From the NCBI GenBank assembly GCA_021799435.1, contig JAJZAN010000023.1, positions 1 through 37,097 on the forward strand: a stretch of DNA of 37,097 bases, in the 5' to 3' direction. Below are positions 23,785 through 31,828 of this stretch, in pieces. Under the pieces are notes generated by a model, which saw nothing but the letters and a program-made list of their open reading frames with translations, had not been told where the DNA came from and searched no databases. The stretch's first letter is position 1, and every line of letters begins with the position of its first letter. This stretch comes from Bacillota bacterium (GTDB lineage Bacteria; Bacillota; Sulfobacillia; Sulfobacillales; Sulfobacillaceae). The position numbers and the translations under genes were made by a program.

Positions 23785-25106
23785 CCAGCACGATCTATTG
23801 TCCGGAGATGGCCTTAGTCGATGGCCATCTCCTGCATCGCCCTAGTTTCCTGGTTTCAGACGACGGCCGCATTCAGCACATGGACCATGTCGACGCGCTG
23901 CGTGCCGAGTTTCCGGATGCCGTGGTGGTGCGACTCGATCGCGAAATCCTGCTTCCAGGCACCGTGAACGGCCACAACCATGGGTTCCAGGTTCTCATGC
24001 GCGGCATGGGCGAGGACCTGGACTTTATGACCTGGCGAAGCCGCGTGCTATACCCGGTCTCTGAGCAGTTGACCCAAGATGAGATCTTCGAATCCGCCCG
24101 TCTAGCCTATTGGGATATGCTGCGCCACGGAATCACAGCGGTGGCCGACTTCTTCTATCTCAACGATCAAGGTACCGAGAATGCTTTAGCCGTGGCCCGC
24201 GCCGCGCGGGACGTCGGCATCCGGCTTCTCTTGGCGCGAACCTTCTACGACTGGCAGGGGGCCCCGGCCCGCTACCGCGAGTCCCCGCAGGCCGCGCACG
24301 ACAACACCATCGCTCTCAGCCGGGCACTCCAGGAGGAGAAGCTCCAAGACTGGGTCACCCTCCATGTGGCTCCCCACTCTCCGCATGGAGCATCCCAGGA
24401 AATGGTGGAGGCGGCTCAGGCAACCGCCCAAGAACTGGACACCTATTTGCACATCCACGTCGCTGAGGGAAAATATGAGCGCGACACCATGCTTTCCCGC
24501 CACCACTTGACACCCATCCAGTGGTGTCAGAAGGCCGGGGCGTTGGGACCTAAGAGTCTGGCCATCCACGCCGTGTGGGCTGATGAGGAGGATCTGGAGA
24601 TTCTCAAGAGCACCGGAACCTCCGTGGTGCACAATCCGGCCAGCAATATGATCCTGGGTGACGGCATTGCTCCTGTGGTGGAAATGGTGCAAAAGAAAAT
24701 ACCCGTCCTCTTGGGAACTGATGGCGGTTGTACCAATGACCGCCACTCTATCTTCGATGACATGCGCATGGCAGCCCTCTTGCAAAAAGTCCGCATGACC
24801 GATTCCCGCGTGATTGACGCCGACACCGTGTTTCGCATGGGGACCGCGCAGGGAAGCCAGTCACTGGGTCTGAACAGCGGAAAGCTTTTGCCTGGCGAAT
24901 GGTTTGACGCGGTCAGCGTCCGTCTTGACGATCCTTCGCTCCTGCCGGGGCCTGTCACGGTCGGCCACCTCGTCTATGCCATGGCTGACACCGCCATCCA
25001 GAACGTCTATGTCGGCGGAGAACAGGTCATCCACCAAGGCCAACCGACCCGATTCGACCCAAACCCGATTATCGCTTGGGCGAGAACCTGGCAGTCCCGT
25101 CATTGA
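23781..25106 (+). CDS. Amidohydrolase-superfamily deaminase/chlorohydrolase-like enzyme
   Basis: A 441-residue metal-dependent amidohydrolase of the TrzA/SsnA/adenosine-type deaminase group. Metal and substrate residues appear at H65 and H67 (NGHNHGFQ), in HVAPHSPHG, in HIHVAEGKYE, in AIHAVWAD, and at the aspartate of LLGTDGG. The group deaminates or dehalogenates nitrogen heterocycles such as S-adenosylhomocysteine, 8-oxoguanine or triazines. The HNPASNMILGDG segment is typical. Coupled by ATGA overlap to the carbamoylase, so the pair may act in sequence on a cyclic or ureido nitrogen compound. It is closed by a strong terminator. Confidence 0.85.
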   Translation: MTSTIYCPEMALVDGHLLHRPSFLVSDDGRIQHMDHVDALRAEFPDAVVVRLDREILLPGTVNGHNHGFQVLMRGMGEDLDFMTWRSRVLYPVSEQLTQDEIFESARLAYWDMLRHGITAVADFFYLNDQGTENALAVARAARDVGIRLLLARTFYDWQGAPARYRESPQAAHDNTIALSRALQEEKLQDWVTLHVAPHSPHGASQEMVEAAQATAQELDTYLHIHVAEGKYERDTMLSRHHLTPIQWCQKAGALGPKSLAIHAVWADEEDLEILKSTGTSVVHNPASNMILGDGIAPVVEMVQKKIPVLLGTDGGCTNDRHSIFDDMRMAALLQKVRMTDSRVIDADTVFRMGTAQGSQSLGLNSGKLLPGEWFDAVSVRLDDPSLLPGPVTVGHLVYAMADTAIQNVYVGGEQVIHQGQPTRFDPNPIIAWARTWQSRH

Positions 25107-25119
25107 CAAGAGACAACTT

Positions 25120-25144
25120 AGCCCCCGCTATCGGGGGCTTTTTT
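25120..25144. terminator. Terminator after the amidohydrolase gene
   Basis: AGCCCCCG (25120-25127) pairs with CGGGGGCT (25132-25139) around a CTAT loop, followed by six T (25139-25144). It is a canonical intrinsic terminator for the plus strand. It lies only ten bases from the end of the convergent membrane-protein gene, which might use it in reverse. Confidence 0.92.
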
Positions 25145-25154
25145 CGCCGAAAGC

Positions 25155-25415
25155 CTAACGCTCGCCATTCTTTCCTTTCTTGGCCCGATTCTGTCGTGCA
25201 AAGGCAATCATCATGCCCAGTCCGAACAGCAGAATAAGCCCGCCGACGTCACTCAAGGTGCCCCGGTAGTTTTTCGCTACCAAGTGTGACACGCCCATGA
25301 CGAGCAGACCGATTGCGATGACTACCGAACTGCGGTTGCTTTTACCGATGATGCCCAGCACCAAACCCACCGCACCCAGTACGATTTCCAACCATCCGAA
25401 ACCCGCTCCGCCCAC
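25155..25415 (-). CDS. Small membrane protein, three helices
   Basis: An 86-residue protein with three hydrophobic helices (about 8-24, 30-46 and 57-72) and a Lys/Arg-rich cytoplasmic tail ending KKGKNGER. I do not recognise a family. The GTG start at 25415 is chosen because GGAGGGG lies a few bases upstream. A longer frame to 25484 has no site and a polar leader. It is flanked by terminators or convergent ends, so it is probably a single-gene transcript. Its composition suggests a small integral membrane protein, with no hint of substrate. Confidence 0.7.
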   Translation of the reverse strand: MGGAGFGWLEIVLGAVGLVLGIIGKSNRSSVVIAIGLLVMGVSHLVAKNYRGTLSDVGGLILLFGLGMMIAFARQNRAKKGKNGER

Positions 25416-25538
25416 GCCATCCCCTCCATCCTGGTGTGACTCTTTCGCGATGAGCCGCCCATTCACCTGCCCTGGGAGCCACACATATCATGAGCATGAT
25501 TCTTCAACATTTTGAGCTTCATGCAAAGAAGTGATAGG

Positions 25539-26771
25539 ATGCAGAGTCCGAAGATTGTACACCCCAGAGGTCGCCGACGCCGTGGCCGCATATTTTGGAT
25601 GCTGGTGCTGGCCATAGGGCCCGGAGTGTTAGGTCTAGCCGCCGACAATGATGCCGGCGGAATGTTGTCTTATGCCGTCACTGGCGCCGCCCACCATCTG
25701 TGGTGGTTTATGGCAGCCCTAGCGGGGATGGCCCCCTTAACCTATGTGGTGCAAGAACTGGCACTCCGGGTGGCTTTTGCTACGCAAAGGCCCTACGGCC
25801 AGGTCATTCGAGAACAACTGGGGGGCACCTGGTCGCGGGTCAACGGGGTGGTCCTGCACGGACTCAATCTGGTCATTCTGATCACAGAATTCTTAGGCAT
25901 GGCGATGGGTGAAAACCTGATGGGGATCCCCTGGGTGGTATCGGTGGGGATTGCGTTCGGCATTGTGCTGGCGATTACCTCAACCACCCGCTACCAGTCG
26001 GTGGAGCGAATTTTACTGTGGATCTCCCTATTAAATCTCGTGTTTATCCCTGCCGCCTTGTTCATGCACCCCCACGTCGGCGCATGGCACCGGGCCTTTG
26101 CCGGTGCCCCAAGTCCCCGTCTAGGATTTCTAGTCTTGTCGCTGGCCGGCAATGCGATGGCTCCTTGGATGATTTATTGGCAGCAAAACGCGGTCTGGGC
26201 GGGCCAAGTCCGTACCTTGAAAGCCGGTCGGCAGGACATCATCATTGGGGTGGTAGCCCAAATAGTCATGGCCATCGTGGTGATGACCATCGGTGCCTTG
26301 ACGCCTGGCAGCAACCACACCGCCATAACCAACCCCATCCTCTGGATTGCCGCCCACGACGGTCGTCTTGTTGGGAGTCTGTTCGGGCTGGGAATTTTCA
26401 ATGCCGGCTTCCTGGCGGCCTGCACCATTTCCCTGTCTTCAGCGTGGATGGTGCGCGAGTCGTGGTCTCCGGGCACGGGCACGCGGCAAGAAATGCCGAC
26501 CCGCGGCGGCCTCTTTGCCCTGCATGCGGTGACACTAGGGCTGGCTGCCGTTCTAGCCATTACCCGGCTTGTGCCCAGCGGGACCCTGGCACTCTGGGCT
26601 CAGGCCCTCGGAGCCATTTGGATGCCCGTCAGTCTCGTCACGTTGGGTCTCATTGCCCGAAATCGTCATACCATGGGCCCCATGGCCATCCGCTGGCGAC
26701 GGCAAATCGGGCTGACCAGCATCATTCTCTTATTTGTCGGGTTGGGAGTGCTGGGACTTCTCGGCGCCTAG
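25539..26771 (+). CDS. NRAMP-related metal transporter with non-canonical metal site
   Basis: A 410-residue protein with about eleven membrane helices of the NRAMP fold. The first-helix motif reads AADNDAGG (34-41) in place of DPGN, and the sixth-helix motif MPH is replaced by APW (A208, P209, W210). The methionine that favours soft transition metals is therefore absent, as in NRAMP-related magnesium transporters (NRMT) and other divergent relatives. Mg2+ or Mn2+ are likelier substrates than Fe2+, by inference. The start at 25539 is supported by GAAGTGAT at a suitable distance; other in-frame starts upstream have no site. It ends overlapping the convergent thioesterase stop. Confidence 0.85.
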   Translation: MQSPKIVHPRGRRRRGRIFWMLVLAIGPGVLGLAADNDAGGMLSYAVTGAAHHLWWFMAALAGMAPLTYVVQELALRVAFATQRPYGQVIREQLGGTWSRVNGVVLHGLNLVILITEFLGMAMGENLMGIPWVVSVGIAFGIVLAITSTTRYQSVERILLWISLLNLVFIPAALFMHPHVGAWHRAFAGAPSPRLGFLVLSLAGNAMAPWMIYWQQNAVWAGQVRTLKAGRQDIIIGVVAQIVMAIVVMTIGALTPGSNHTAITNPILWIAAHDGRLVGSLFGLGIFNAGFLAACTISLSSAWMVRESWSPGTGTRQEMPTRGGLFALHAVTLGLAAVLAITRLVPSGTLALWAQALGAIWMPVSLVTLGLIARNRHTMGPMAIRWRRQIGLTSIILLFVGLGVLGLLGA

Positions 26772-27154
26772 AGGTCCCGCACCGCCACTGTACAGCGGGA
26801 AATGCAGATGAGGCGGTCGTTCTCGTCGAGAATCCGCACATCCCACACAAACGTGGTGCGGCCCCGGTGCACCGGTACGGCCCGGGCTGTCACCATCCCA
26901 TCCCGTTTGGGGCGAATATGGTTGGCATTAATCTCTAGACCAGCCGCCATCTGTCGGGTGAGGTCGATGTTGACCGCCGTCCCGAGTGAGGCCACCGTCT
27001 CAGCCAGCACCACCGAGGCCCCACCATGCAAAATGCCAAAGGGCTGGTGGGTCCGATGGTCAACCGGCATCGTAGCCACGACTAAATCTTTTTCGACCGT
27101 GACGCGCTGGATTCCCAGGACTTCCTCAATCGTGTTGGTGCCGTCAGCGAGCAT
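26768..27154 (-). CDS. Hotdog-fold thioesterase (PaaI/MenI-like)
   Basis: A 128-residue hotdog-fold protein of the PaaI/YdiI group, which hydrolyses acyl-CoA thioesters. The signature PFGILHGGASVVLAETVASLG (about 38-58) includes the active-site HGG followed by the catalytic acid E in LAET. The remaining strands (TARAVPVHRGRTTFVWDVRI) fit the fold. Substrates in this group include 1,4-dihydroxy-2-naphthoyl-CoA and phenylacetyl-CoA-type esters, and cannot be separated here. The ATG has GGAGGG about eleven bases upstream. It is divergent from the dipeptidase gene. Confidence 0.88.
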   Translation of the reverse strand: MLADGTNTIEEVLGIQRVTVEKDLVVATMPVDHRTHQPFGILHGGASVVLAETVASLGTAVNIDLTRQMAAGLEINANHIRPKRDGMVTARAVPVHRGRTTFVWDVRILDENDRLICISRCTVAVRDL

Positions 27155-27228
27155 GTTATGTTATCCCTCCGCCTCCATCCTACACCACCAGACGGGGAAA
27201 ACCGTTTCATGCGGGTCACGGTTTCCGG

Positions 27229-27234
27229 TATGAT
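27229..27234 (+). promoter_or_regulatory. Predicted -10 element for the dipeptidase unit
   Basis: TATGAT lies 22 bases before the ATG at 27257, with TTCATG as a weak -35 at 17 bases. It would drive the dipeptidase - serine acetyltransferase - dehydratase unit. Confidence 0.4.
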
Positions 27235-27256
27235 AAGGAAAACAAGGAGGGTTCTC

Positions 27257-28645
27257 ATGGCCGACAGTACGCCCCTTTCAGAAGCTTTAACCTACTTGGC
27301 GTCGCGTCGCGAGGAGCACGTCGAAGAGGTCCGTGATTTCCTCACTATCCCCAGCATCTCTGCGCTGAGTGCGCATAAGTCGGACGTGGCCCGCGCTGCG
27401 CAATGGCTCAAGGACCGTTTAGTGAAGGCGGGGTTTGTCGATGCCCGGGTCGATGCCACACCCGGCAATCCAATCGTGCGCGCATCCAGCGGACATCGTG
27501 CTGGACTCCCCACCATCTTGGTGTACGGCCACTATGACGTCCAACCGGTGGATCCCCTGGAATCGTGGGCCCACCCGCCGTTCAGTCCCACGGTGGAAAA
27601 CAACATTCTCTACGCCCGGGGATCGAGCGACGACAAAGGCCAAGTCTTTATGCAGCTCATCGCCGCCGAAGCCTGGCAAAAAACCGGCCAGTTGCCCGTG
27701 AACCTAAAGTTTATCTTTGAGGGCGAGGAAGAAATCGGCAGCGTGCACCTCGAGCAGTATGTGCTCGACCACCAGGAGGATCTAAAAGCTGACTTGGCGG
27801 TGATCTCCGACACCCCCATGTATCAAGATGGCTATCCGGCCGTCTGCTACGGCCTGCGAGGGCTCACTTCCTTGGAAATTGCCGTTCAGGGCCCCTATCA
27901 GGATTTGCACTCGGGTGTCTATGGCGGTGCCGTGCAAAACCCTGCCCATGCCTTGGCTCGCCTAATCGCCTCCTTGCACCACGCCGATGGCCGGGTCGCC
28001 GTGGAGGGGTTCTACGACGAGGTCGATCCCTTGGCCCCCGAAGAGCGCAAGGCGTTTGCCGCCCTGCCTTTCGACGAAGAGGCCTACCGCAGCGAACTCC
28101 GCGTACCCGCCCTCCATGGGGAGCCAGGGTATACCGTCTTAGAACGCATCTGGGCACGGCCCACCCTTGAGGTCAATGGCCTGTGGTCCGGCTTTTTAGG
28201 TGAAGGGCAAAAAACCATTGTGCCCGCTTCAGCCCATGCCAAGATCACGTGCCGACTGGTGCCGCATCAGAATCCCAACCATGTGTTGGACGCCATTGAA
28301 TCGCATTTGAGGTCCCATCTTCCGCCCGGTGTGACGCTCGCCGTGACCCGTGGCGAAGGGGCGCCAGGGTCCATCACCCCCATCGACCATCCAGCCGTCA
28401 AAGCGGCCGAGGAGGCGATTGAGCGGATCTATCACAGTCCCGCTTCCTATATCCGGATGGGTGGGTCCATCCCGGTGGTGGTGGGATTTCAGGAGATACT
28501 GCACATGCCAACCCTGCTGCTAGGATTCGCGCTCCCGAACGAAAACTTCCATGCCCCGAACGAACACTTCCACTTAGAGAATTTCTACCGGGGTGCGGAA
28601 ACGGTGGCGGTTCTCTGGGAAAAGCTTGGGGCGGGCCATGTCTAG
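27257..28645 (+). CDS. M20-family dipeptidase / metallopeptidase
   Basis: A 462-residue metallopeptidase of the M20 family with long dipeptidase-type length. Metal and catalytic residues are visible: H92 and D94 (YGHYDVQPVDP), D126 (SSDDKGQ), catalytic E157/E158 (FEGEEEIGS), and the final metal histidine region ALPNENFHAPNEHFH. The GGSIPVV segment near the C-terminus is typical. It probably releases free amino acids from small peptides in the cytoplasm. The ATG at 27257 has AAGGAGGG seven to eight bases upstream; earlier in-frame starts lack sites. It overlaps the serine acetyltransferase gene by eight bases. Confidence 0.9.
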   Translation: MADSTPLSEALTYLASRREEHVEEVRDFLTIPSISALSAHKSDVARAAQWLKDRLVKAGFVDARVDATPGNPIVRASSGHRAGLPTILVYGHYDVQPVDPLESWAHPPFSPTVENNILYARGSSDDKGQVFMQLIAAEAWQKTGQLPVNLKFIFEGEEEIGSVHLEQYVLDHQEDLKADLAVISDTPMYQDGYPAVCYGLRGLTSLEIAVQGPYQDLHSGVYGGAVQNPAHALARLIASLHHADGRVAVEGFYDEVDPLAPEERKAFAALPFDEEAYRSELRVPALHGEPGYTVLERIWARPTLEVNGLWSGFLGEGQKTIVPASAHAKITCRLVPHQNPNHVLDAIESHLRSHLPPGVTLAVTRGEGAPGSITPIDHPAVKAAEEAIERIYHSPASYIRMGGSIPVVVGFQEILHMPTLLLGFALPNENFHAPNEHFHLENFYRGAETVAVLWEKLGAGHV

Positions 28646-29534
28646 CCCATTCATGACGTCCGAAGAACTGGCGGAGATTCTCGGCCGCTTGGACCGCGGA
28701 GAGCAGTCGGTCCACCACGGTGCCACCCGCAGCATCAGCCGGGAACCGATCCGTGAGCTCATTGACGATCTCAAGGCCCTCTTGTTTCCGCACTGCGCCA
28801 CGGCGGGTCAGCACCCCGGGTCCCCAGCCAACCAGGCCGCGCAGGAGGTCTTTGGAGGCCTGGTACGAATCATTCACCAAGTGAGCCTTCACAATTGCGA
28901 CGAGTCGCCGACCTGTGTGGAGCAAGCGCATTCGGGGGCATTGGCGCGGGAGTTCTTCGAAGCGTTGCCGACGATTCAAGAAGAGGCCTTGACCGACGCC
29001 CAGGCTGCTTTCGAAGGGGATCCGGCAGCGCGGGGTTTAGTCGAAATTATCAGCACCTATCCCGGATTTTACGCCACGCTGGCATATCGGTTGGCTCATC
29101 GCCTACATCAGCAAGGTATACCGTTGCTGCCCCGGATGATGACGGAGATAGCCCACAGCGACACGGGCATTGACATCCATCCGGCCGCTCATATTGGGCT
29201 GTACTTCTTCATTGATCACGGGACCGGCGTCGTCATTGGAGAGACAACCCAGATTGGCGATCGGGTGACCTTGTATCAAGGGGTGACTCTGGGGGCTTTG
29301 AATTTTCCCCATGATCAGGAAGGGCGCATCATCCGCGGAGCTAAACGCCACCCCACCATCGAAGACGACGTGGTGATTTACTCCGAAGCCACCATTTTAG
29401 GCGGTGATACCGTCATTGGCCACCACTCCGTCATCGGCGGCAATGTCTGGCTGACCGAGAGCGTCCCCCCATTTTCGAAAGTGACCACAAAGTCTACAAT
29501 AGCCTTGAGAACGCGGAAGGATCCGGTGACATAA
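28638..29534 (+). CDS. cysE: Serine O-acetyltransferase, long EpsC-like form
   Basis: A 298-residue serine acetyltransferase, making O-acetylserine for cysteine synthase. An N-terminal helical domain of about 160 residues precedes the left-handed hexapeptide-repeat helix. This holds HSDTGIDIHPAAHIG, FIDHGTGVVIGETTQIGD, LYQGVTLGA, and the H of KRHPTIEDDVVIYSEATILGGDTVIG. The length and insert arrangement match EpsC/SrpH-type enzymes rather than short CysE. The ATG lies within the end of the dipeptidase gene. Neither cysteine synthase gene is adjacent; they lie at 805 and 35518. Confidence 0.9.
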   Translation: MSSPFMTSEELAEILGRLDRGEQSVHHGATRSISREPIRELIDDLKALLFPHCATAGQHPGSPANQAAQEVFGGLVRIIHQVSLHNCDESPTCVEQAHSGALAREFFEALPTIQEEALTDAQAAFEGDPAARGLVEIISTYPGFYATLAYRLAHRLHQQGIPLLPRMMTEIAHSDTGIDIHPAAHIGLYFFIDHGTGVVIGETTQIGDRVTLYQGVTLGALNFPHDQEGRIIRGAKRHPTIEDDVVIYSEATILGGDTVIGHHSVIGGNVWLTESVPPFSKVTTKSTIALRTRKDPVT

Positions 29535-29560
29535 ATTTCTTGGGCAAATGAGGGATAACG

Positions 29561-29989
29561 ATGCAGCACATACATGACAACAAGCCGCCACTGTCGCATG
29601 GTACCGCCAGCTTGTGGGTGGACTTGGTTTTTTGGCACCCTGATGTCAAGGATGCGCGCAAGCTGACGGATTTCCTAGAAGAGTACGGGCTGGGCGAGCG
29701 CTCTCAAACCGTGGAATGGCTAGATAAGTTTACAGTCCGTCTGGCGATGTGGCGCGGCAAGTACTGGTATTTCCTAACCCCGGAAGAATGGGAACAGGCC
29801 GGTCAAGACTTGGTGCAGTTCATCAAAAAGACTGCCTATCAGTACCACTGCAAGAAAGTCGAATACGACACCCGGGCCTTCTCTGTCGGTCTGGAGAAGC
29901 GCGTCCGCAAGGAAAATCGGCAGGTCGAACAGCTCTTGAAGGAGCAGCCCGCCCATGACCATCCCGTTTGGTGGGTGTTCTCTCTGTGA
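29561..29989 (+). CDS. Unknown aromatic-rich protein, 142 residues
   Basis: I do not recognise a family. The protein is soluble and basic toward its C-terminus, and rich in Trp and Tyr: FTVRLAMWRGKYWYFLTPEEW, then FIKKTAYQYHCKKVEYDTRAF. The pattern suggests an alpha/beta fold with a positively charged patch. The ATG has GAGGG six bases upstream. It ends in a GTGA overlap with the dehydratase start, implying coupling in the serine acetyltransferase - dehydratase unit. A role in amino-acid or thiol metabolism is guilt by association only. Confidence 0.7.
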   Translation: MQHIHDNKPPLSHGTASLWVDLVFWHPDVKDARKLTDFLEEYGLGERSQTVEWLDKFTVRLAMWRGKYWYFLTPEEWEQAGQDLVQFIKKTAYQYHCKKVEYDTRAFSVGLEKRVRKENRQVEQLLKEQPAHDHPVWWVFSL

Positions 29990-30936
29990 GCGCTCCCACA
30001 CGCCAGTCCATAGTAGACGCCCAGCAACGTCTCCAGGGCGTCATTCACGAAACCCCGCTGGCCAAGAGCCAATCGCTTTCCAACTTGGTTCGGGGCGAAC
30101 TGCGATTCAAACCCGAAAATTTGCAGGTAACGGGATCCTTCAAGATTCGCGGCGCTTTCAACAAGGTGGCCGAGGTAGCCGCTGCAGGCGCCCGCGGGGT
30201 TGTGACGGCATCATCCGGAAACCACGGGCAAGCCGTAGCCTGGGCTGCGCGTCATTTTGGCCTGCCAGCACGAATTGTCGTTCCCACCATCGCGCCGGTC
30301 GTCAAAATCCAAGCGGCAGAGGCCTTTGGCGCCGAGGTGGAGATGTGTGGAACTCGCAGCAGTGAACGGTTGGACCGGGCCCACCAACTGGCCGAAGAAC
30401 TGGGTTATGTCTTTGTCCCCCCGTATGACGATCCGGCCATTATGTCAGGGCAAGGCACGATCGGGTTGGAAATCCTAGAGGAATGGCCCGAGGTGGACAC
30501 CGTCCTGGTGCCCATCGGGGGCGGCGGACTGATATCCGGCATCGCAACCGCCATCAAGGAAACGCGCCCCGACGTGCGGGTGATTGGGGTGGAACCGAAA
30601 GGCGCCGCCAAGGCTTTCGAATCCCGGAAACAGGGCCATCGCGTGGAACTGCCTGGCACCGACAGCATTGCTGACGGCCTCATTACGCTGTCCTTGGGTC
30701 ATCTGACCCATCCGGTCGTAGAACGTTATGTGGATGATATCGTGACGGTGAGCGACGCAGAAATCCGTGAGGCCTTCTGGCTGTTGTTTTCCCGGCTAAA
30801 ATATGTGGTTGAACCCTCGGGTGCAGCCACGGCTGCTTGGGCCTTTGCGGCTGGTCGAGACTTACTTGCTGGGCACCGCACGGCGGCGGTTCTGAGCGGT
30901 GGAAACTGCGACCCCGACACCGTCCGCCATCTGTAA
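29986..30936 (+). CDS. Threonine/serine dehydratase, catabolic type without ACT domain
   Basis: A 316-residue PLP enzyme that deaminates threonine to 2-oxobutyrate and/or serine to pyruvate. The Schiff-base lysine is K53 in TGSFKIRGAFNK, followed by the SSGNHGQAVAWAA loop and the phosphate-binding PIGGGGLISGIA. It has no C-terminal ACT regulatory domain, so it resembles TdcB or serine racemase/dehydratase rather than full-length IlvA. The GTG start overlaps the preceding stop as GTGA; a TTG six codons upstream is possible. Serine supply here is shared with the serine acetyltransferase encoded two genes upstream. Confidence 0.88.
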   Translation: MSAPTRQSIVDAQQRLQGVIHETPLAKSQSLSNLVRGELRFKPENLQVTGSFKIRGAFNKVAEVAAAGARGVVTASSGNHGQAVAWAARHFGLPARIVVPTIAPVVKIQAAEAFGAEVEMCGTRSSERLDRAHQLAEELGYVFVPPYDDPAIMSGQGTIGLEILEEWPEVDTVLVPIGGGGLISGIATAIKETRPDVRVIGVEPKGAAKAFESRKQGHRVELPGTDSIADGLITLSLGHLTHPVVERYVDDIVTVSDAEIREAFWLLFSRLKYVVEPSGAATAAWAFAAGRDLLAGHRTAAVLSGGNCDPDTVRHL

Positions 30937-30990
30937 ATTTTTGAATAACGGAGTCGAATTGGCAAACCCTACCGTCCAGGAGGGGTTCCC

Positions 30991-31149
30991 ATGGACCAAC
31001 CGACTACCTGTTCTTGCGGCAACGCATCTGTTGCTCAATGCTACGACTGTCAGAGTTCGCTCTGCGATGACCACCTGTGTGCTGGTTGCGGACGCTGTGC
31101 CAATGACTGCGTCTGCCACCTCCGCTGGTGGATCCCAGAATTCTTCTAA
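30991..31149 (+). CDS. 52-residue cysteine-rich mini-protein
   Basis: A small open frame with a strong AGGAGGGG ribosome site about six bases before its ATG, and immediately followed by a perfect terminator that overlaps its stop codon. The product has ten cysteines (C7, C9, C17, C20, C25, C30, C33, C36, C40, C42) and histidines H28 and H43, and ends RWWIPEFF. The CxC, CxxC and CxxC spacings suggest two zinc sites, loosely like a B-box or double zinc ribbon. No signal peptide is visible. It lies 54 bases after the dehydratase gene. Function is unknown; zinc storage, thiol buffering or protein binding are possibilities. Confidence 0.75.
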   Translation: MDQPTTCSCGNASVAQCYDCQSSLCDDHLCAGCGRCANDCVCHLRWWIPEFF

Positions 31150-31182
31150 GCAAAAGCCCCCGGGCATCGGGGGCTTTTGCTT
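31148..31182. terminator. Perfect bidirectional terminator
   Basis: A 15-pair inverted repeat with arms AAGCAAAAGCCCCCG and CGGGGGCTTTTGCTT around a five-base GGCAT loop. The A-rich and T-rich outer arms give a U-rich tail in both directions. It separates the cysteine-rich mini-protein from the convergent wrbA gene. Confidence 0.88.
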
Positions 31183-31190
31183 AGTCCAGT

Positions 31191-31811
31191 CTAATGTCCT
31201 GCAGTGATCGGCGTGCTCACTAAACGGTGGGTAATTTCAACCAGCCGCTTGGTCTGATGGCGCACAGCCGTCAGAGTTTCTGCAGGGATGCCCTCCTCGC
31301 TCGCGGTGACCGACGTTCCATAGGGGTTCCCACCCGCCGCAAACAACACCTGGTCAGTGTATCCCGGTGCCACAACGATCGCTCCCCAATGGTACATGGA
31401 AGTGTATAAGGCCAAAATGGTGGTTTCTTGTCCGCCATGGGGGTTGGCCGCCGAACTCATCGCTGTCACCGTTTTGTTGGCAAGCTTGCCCTGCGCCCAA
31501 AGCGGACCGGTGGAGTCCAAAAATTGTTTCATTTGGGCTGCCATGTTTCCATAACGGGTCGGCACACTAAAAATGAGCCCGTCCGCCCAGTCCAGGTCAT
31601 CCAAACTGGCTACAGCCACGTCCGCCGTCTTCTCCACGTGCTCTTTCCAGGCCGGGTTGCTATTGATGGCGTCAGGAGGTGCCAACTCCGGCACCCGACG
31701 TACCCGGACCTCGGCCCCCATCTCCCGGGCGGCCTTTTCGGCCTCCAAAGCCAAGCGGTGGTTAGTTCCCGTGGCGCTGTAGTAAATCACTGCAATCTTC
31801 ACGTTGTTCAT
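31191..31811 (-). CDS. wrbA: WrbA-type NAD(P)H:quinone oxidoreductase
   Basis: A 206-residue flavodoxin-like quinone reductase that reduces quinones by two electrons and so avoids semiquinone radicals. The FMN phosphate loop is YYSATGTNHRLA (about 10-21), followed by PTRYGNMAAQMKQFLD and the conserved SSAANPHGGQETTILALYTSMYHWGAIVV and GGNPYGTS blocks. The gene is 17 bases after an FMN reductase gene on the same strand, and both are divergent from an HxlR regulator. Confidence 0.93.
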   Translation of the reverse strand: MNNVKIAVIYYSATGTNHRLALEAEKAAREMGAEVRVRRVPELAPPDAINSNPAWKEHVEKTADVAVASLDDLDWADGLIFSVPTRYGNMAAQMKQFLDSTGPLWAQGKLANKTVTAMSSAANPHGGQETTILALYTSMYHWGAIVVAPGYTDQVLFAAGGNPYGTSVTASEEGIPAETLTAVRHQTKRLVEITHRLVSTPITAGH

Positions 31812-31828
31812 CCGTATCCTCCTTGTCG

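Noticed and set aside
27864-28157. An Arg-rich minus-strand frame inside the dipeptidase gene
   Set aside because: It is a typical high-GC antisense shadow without start signals.
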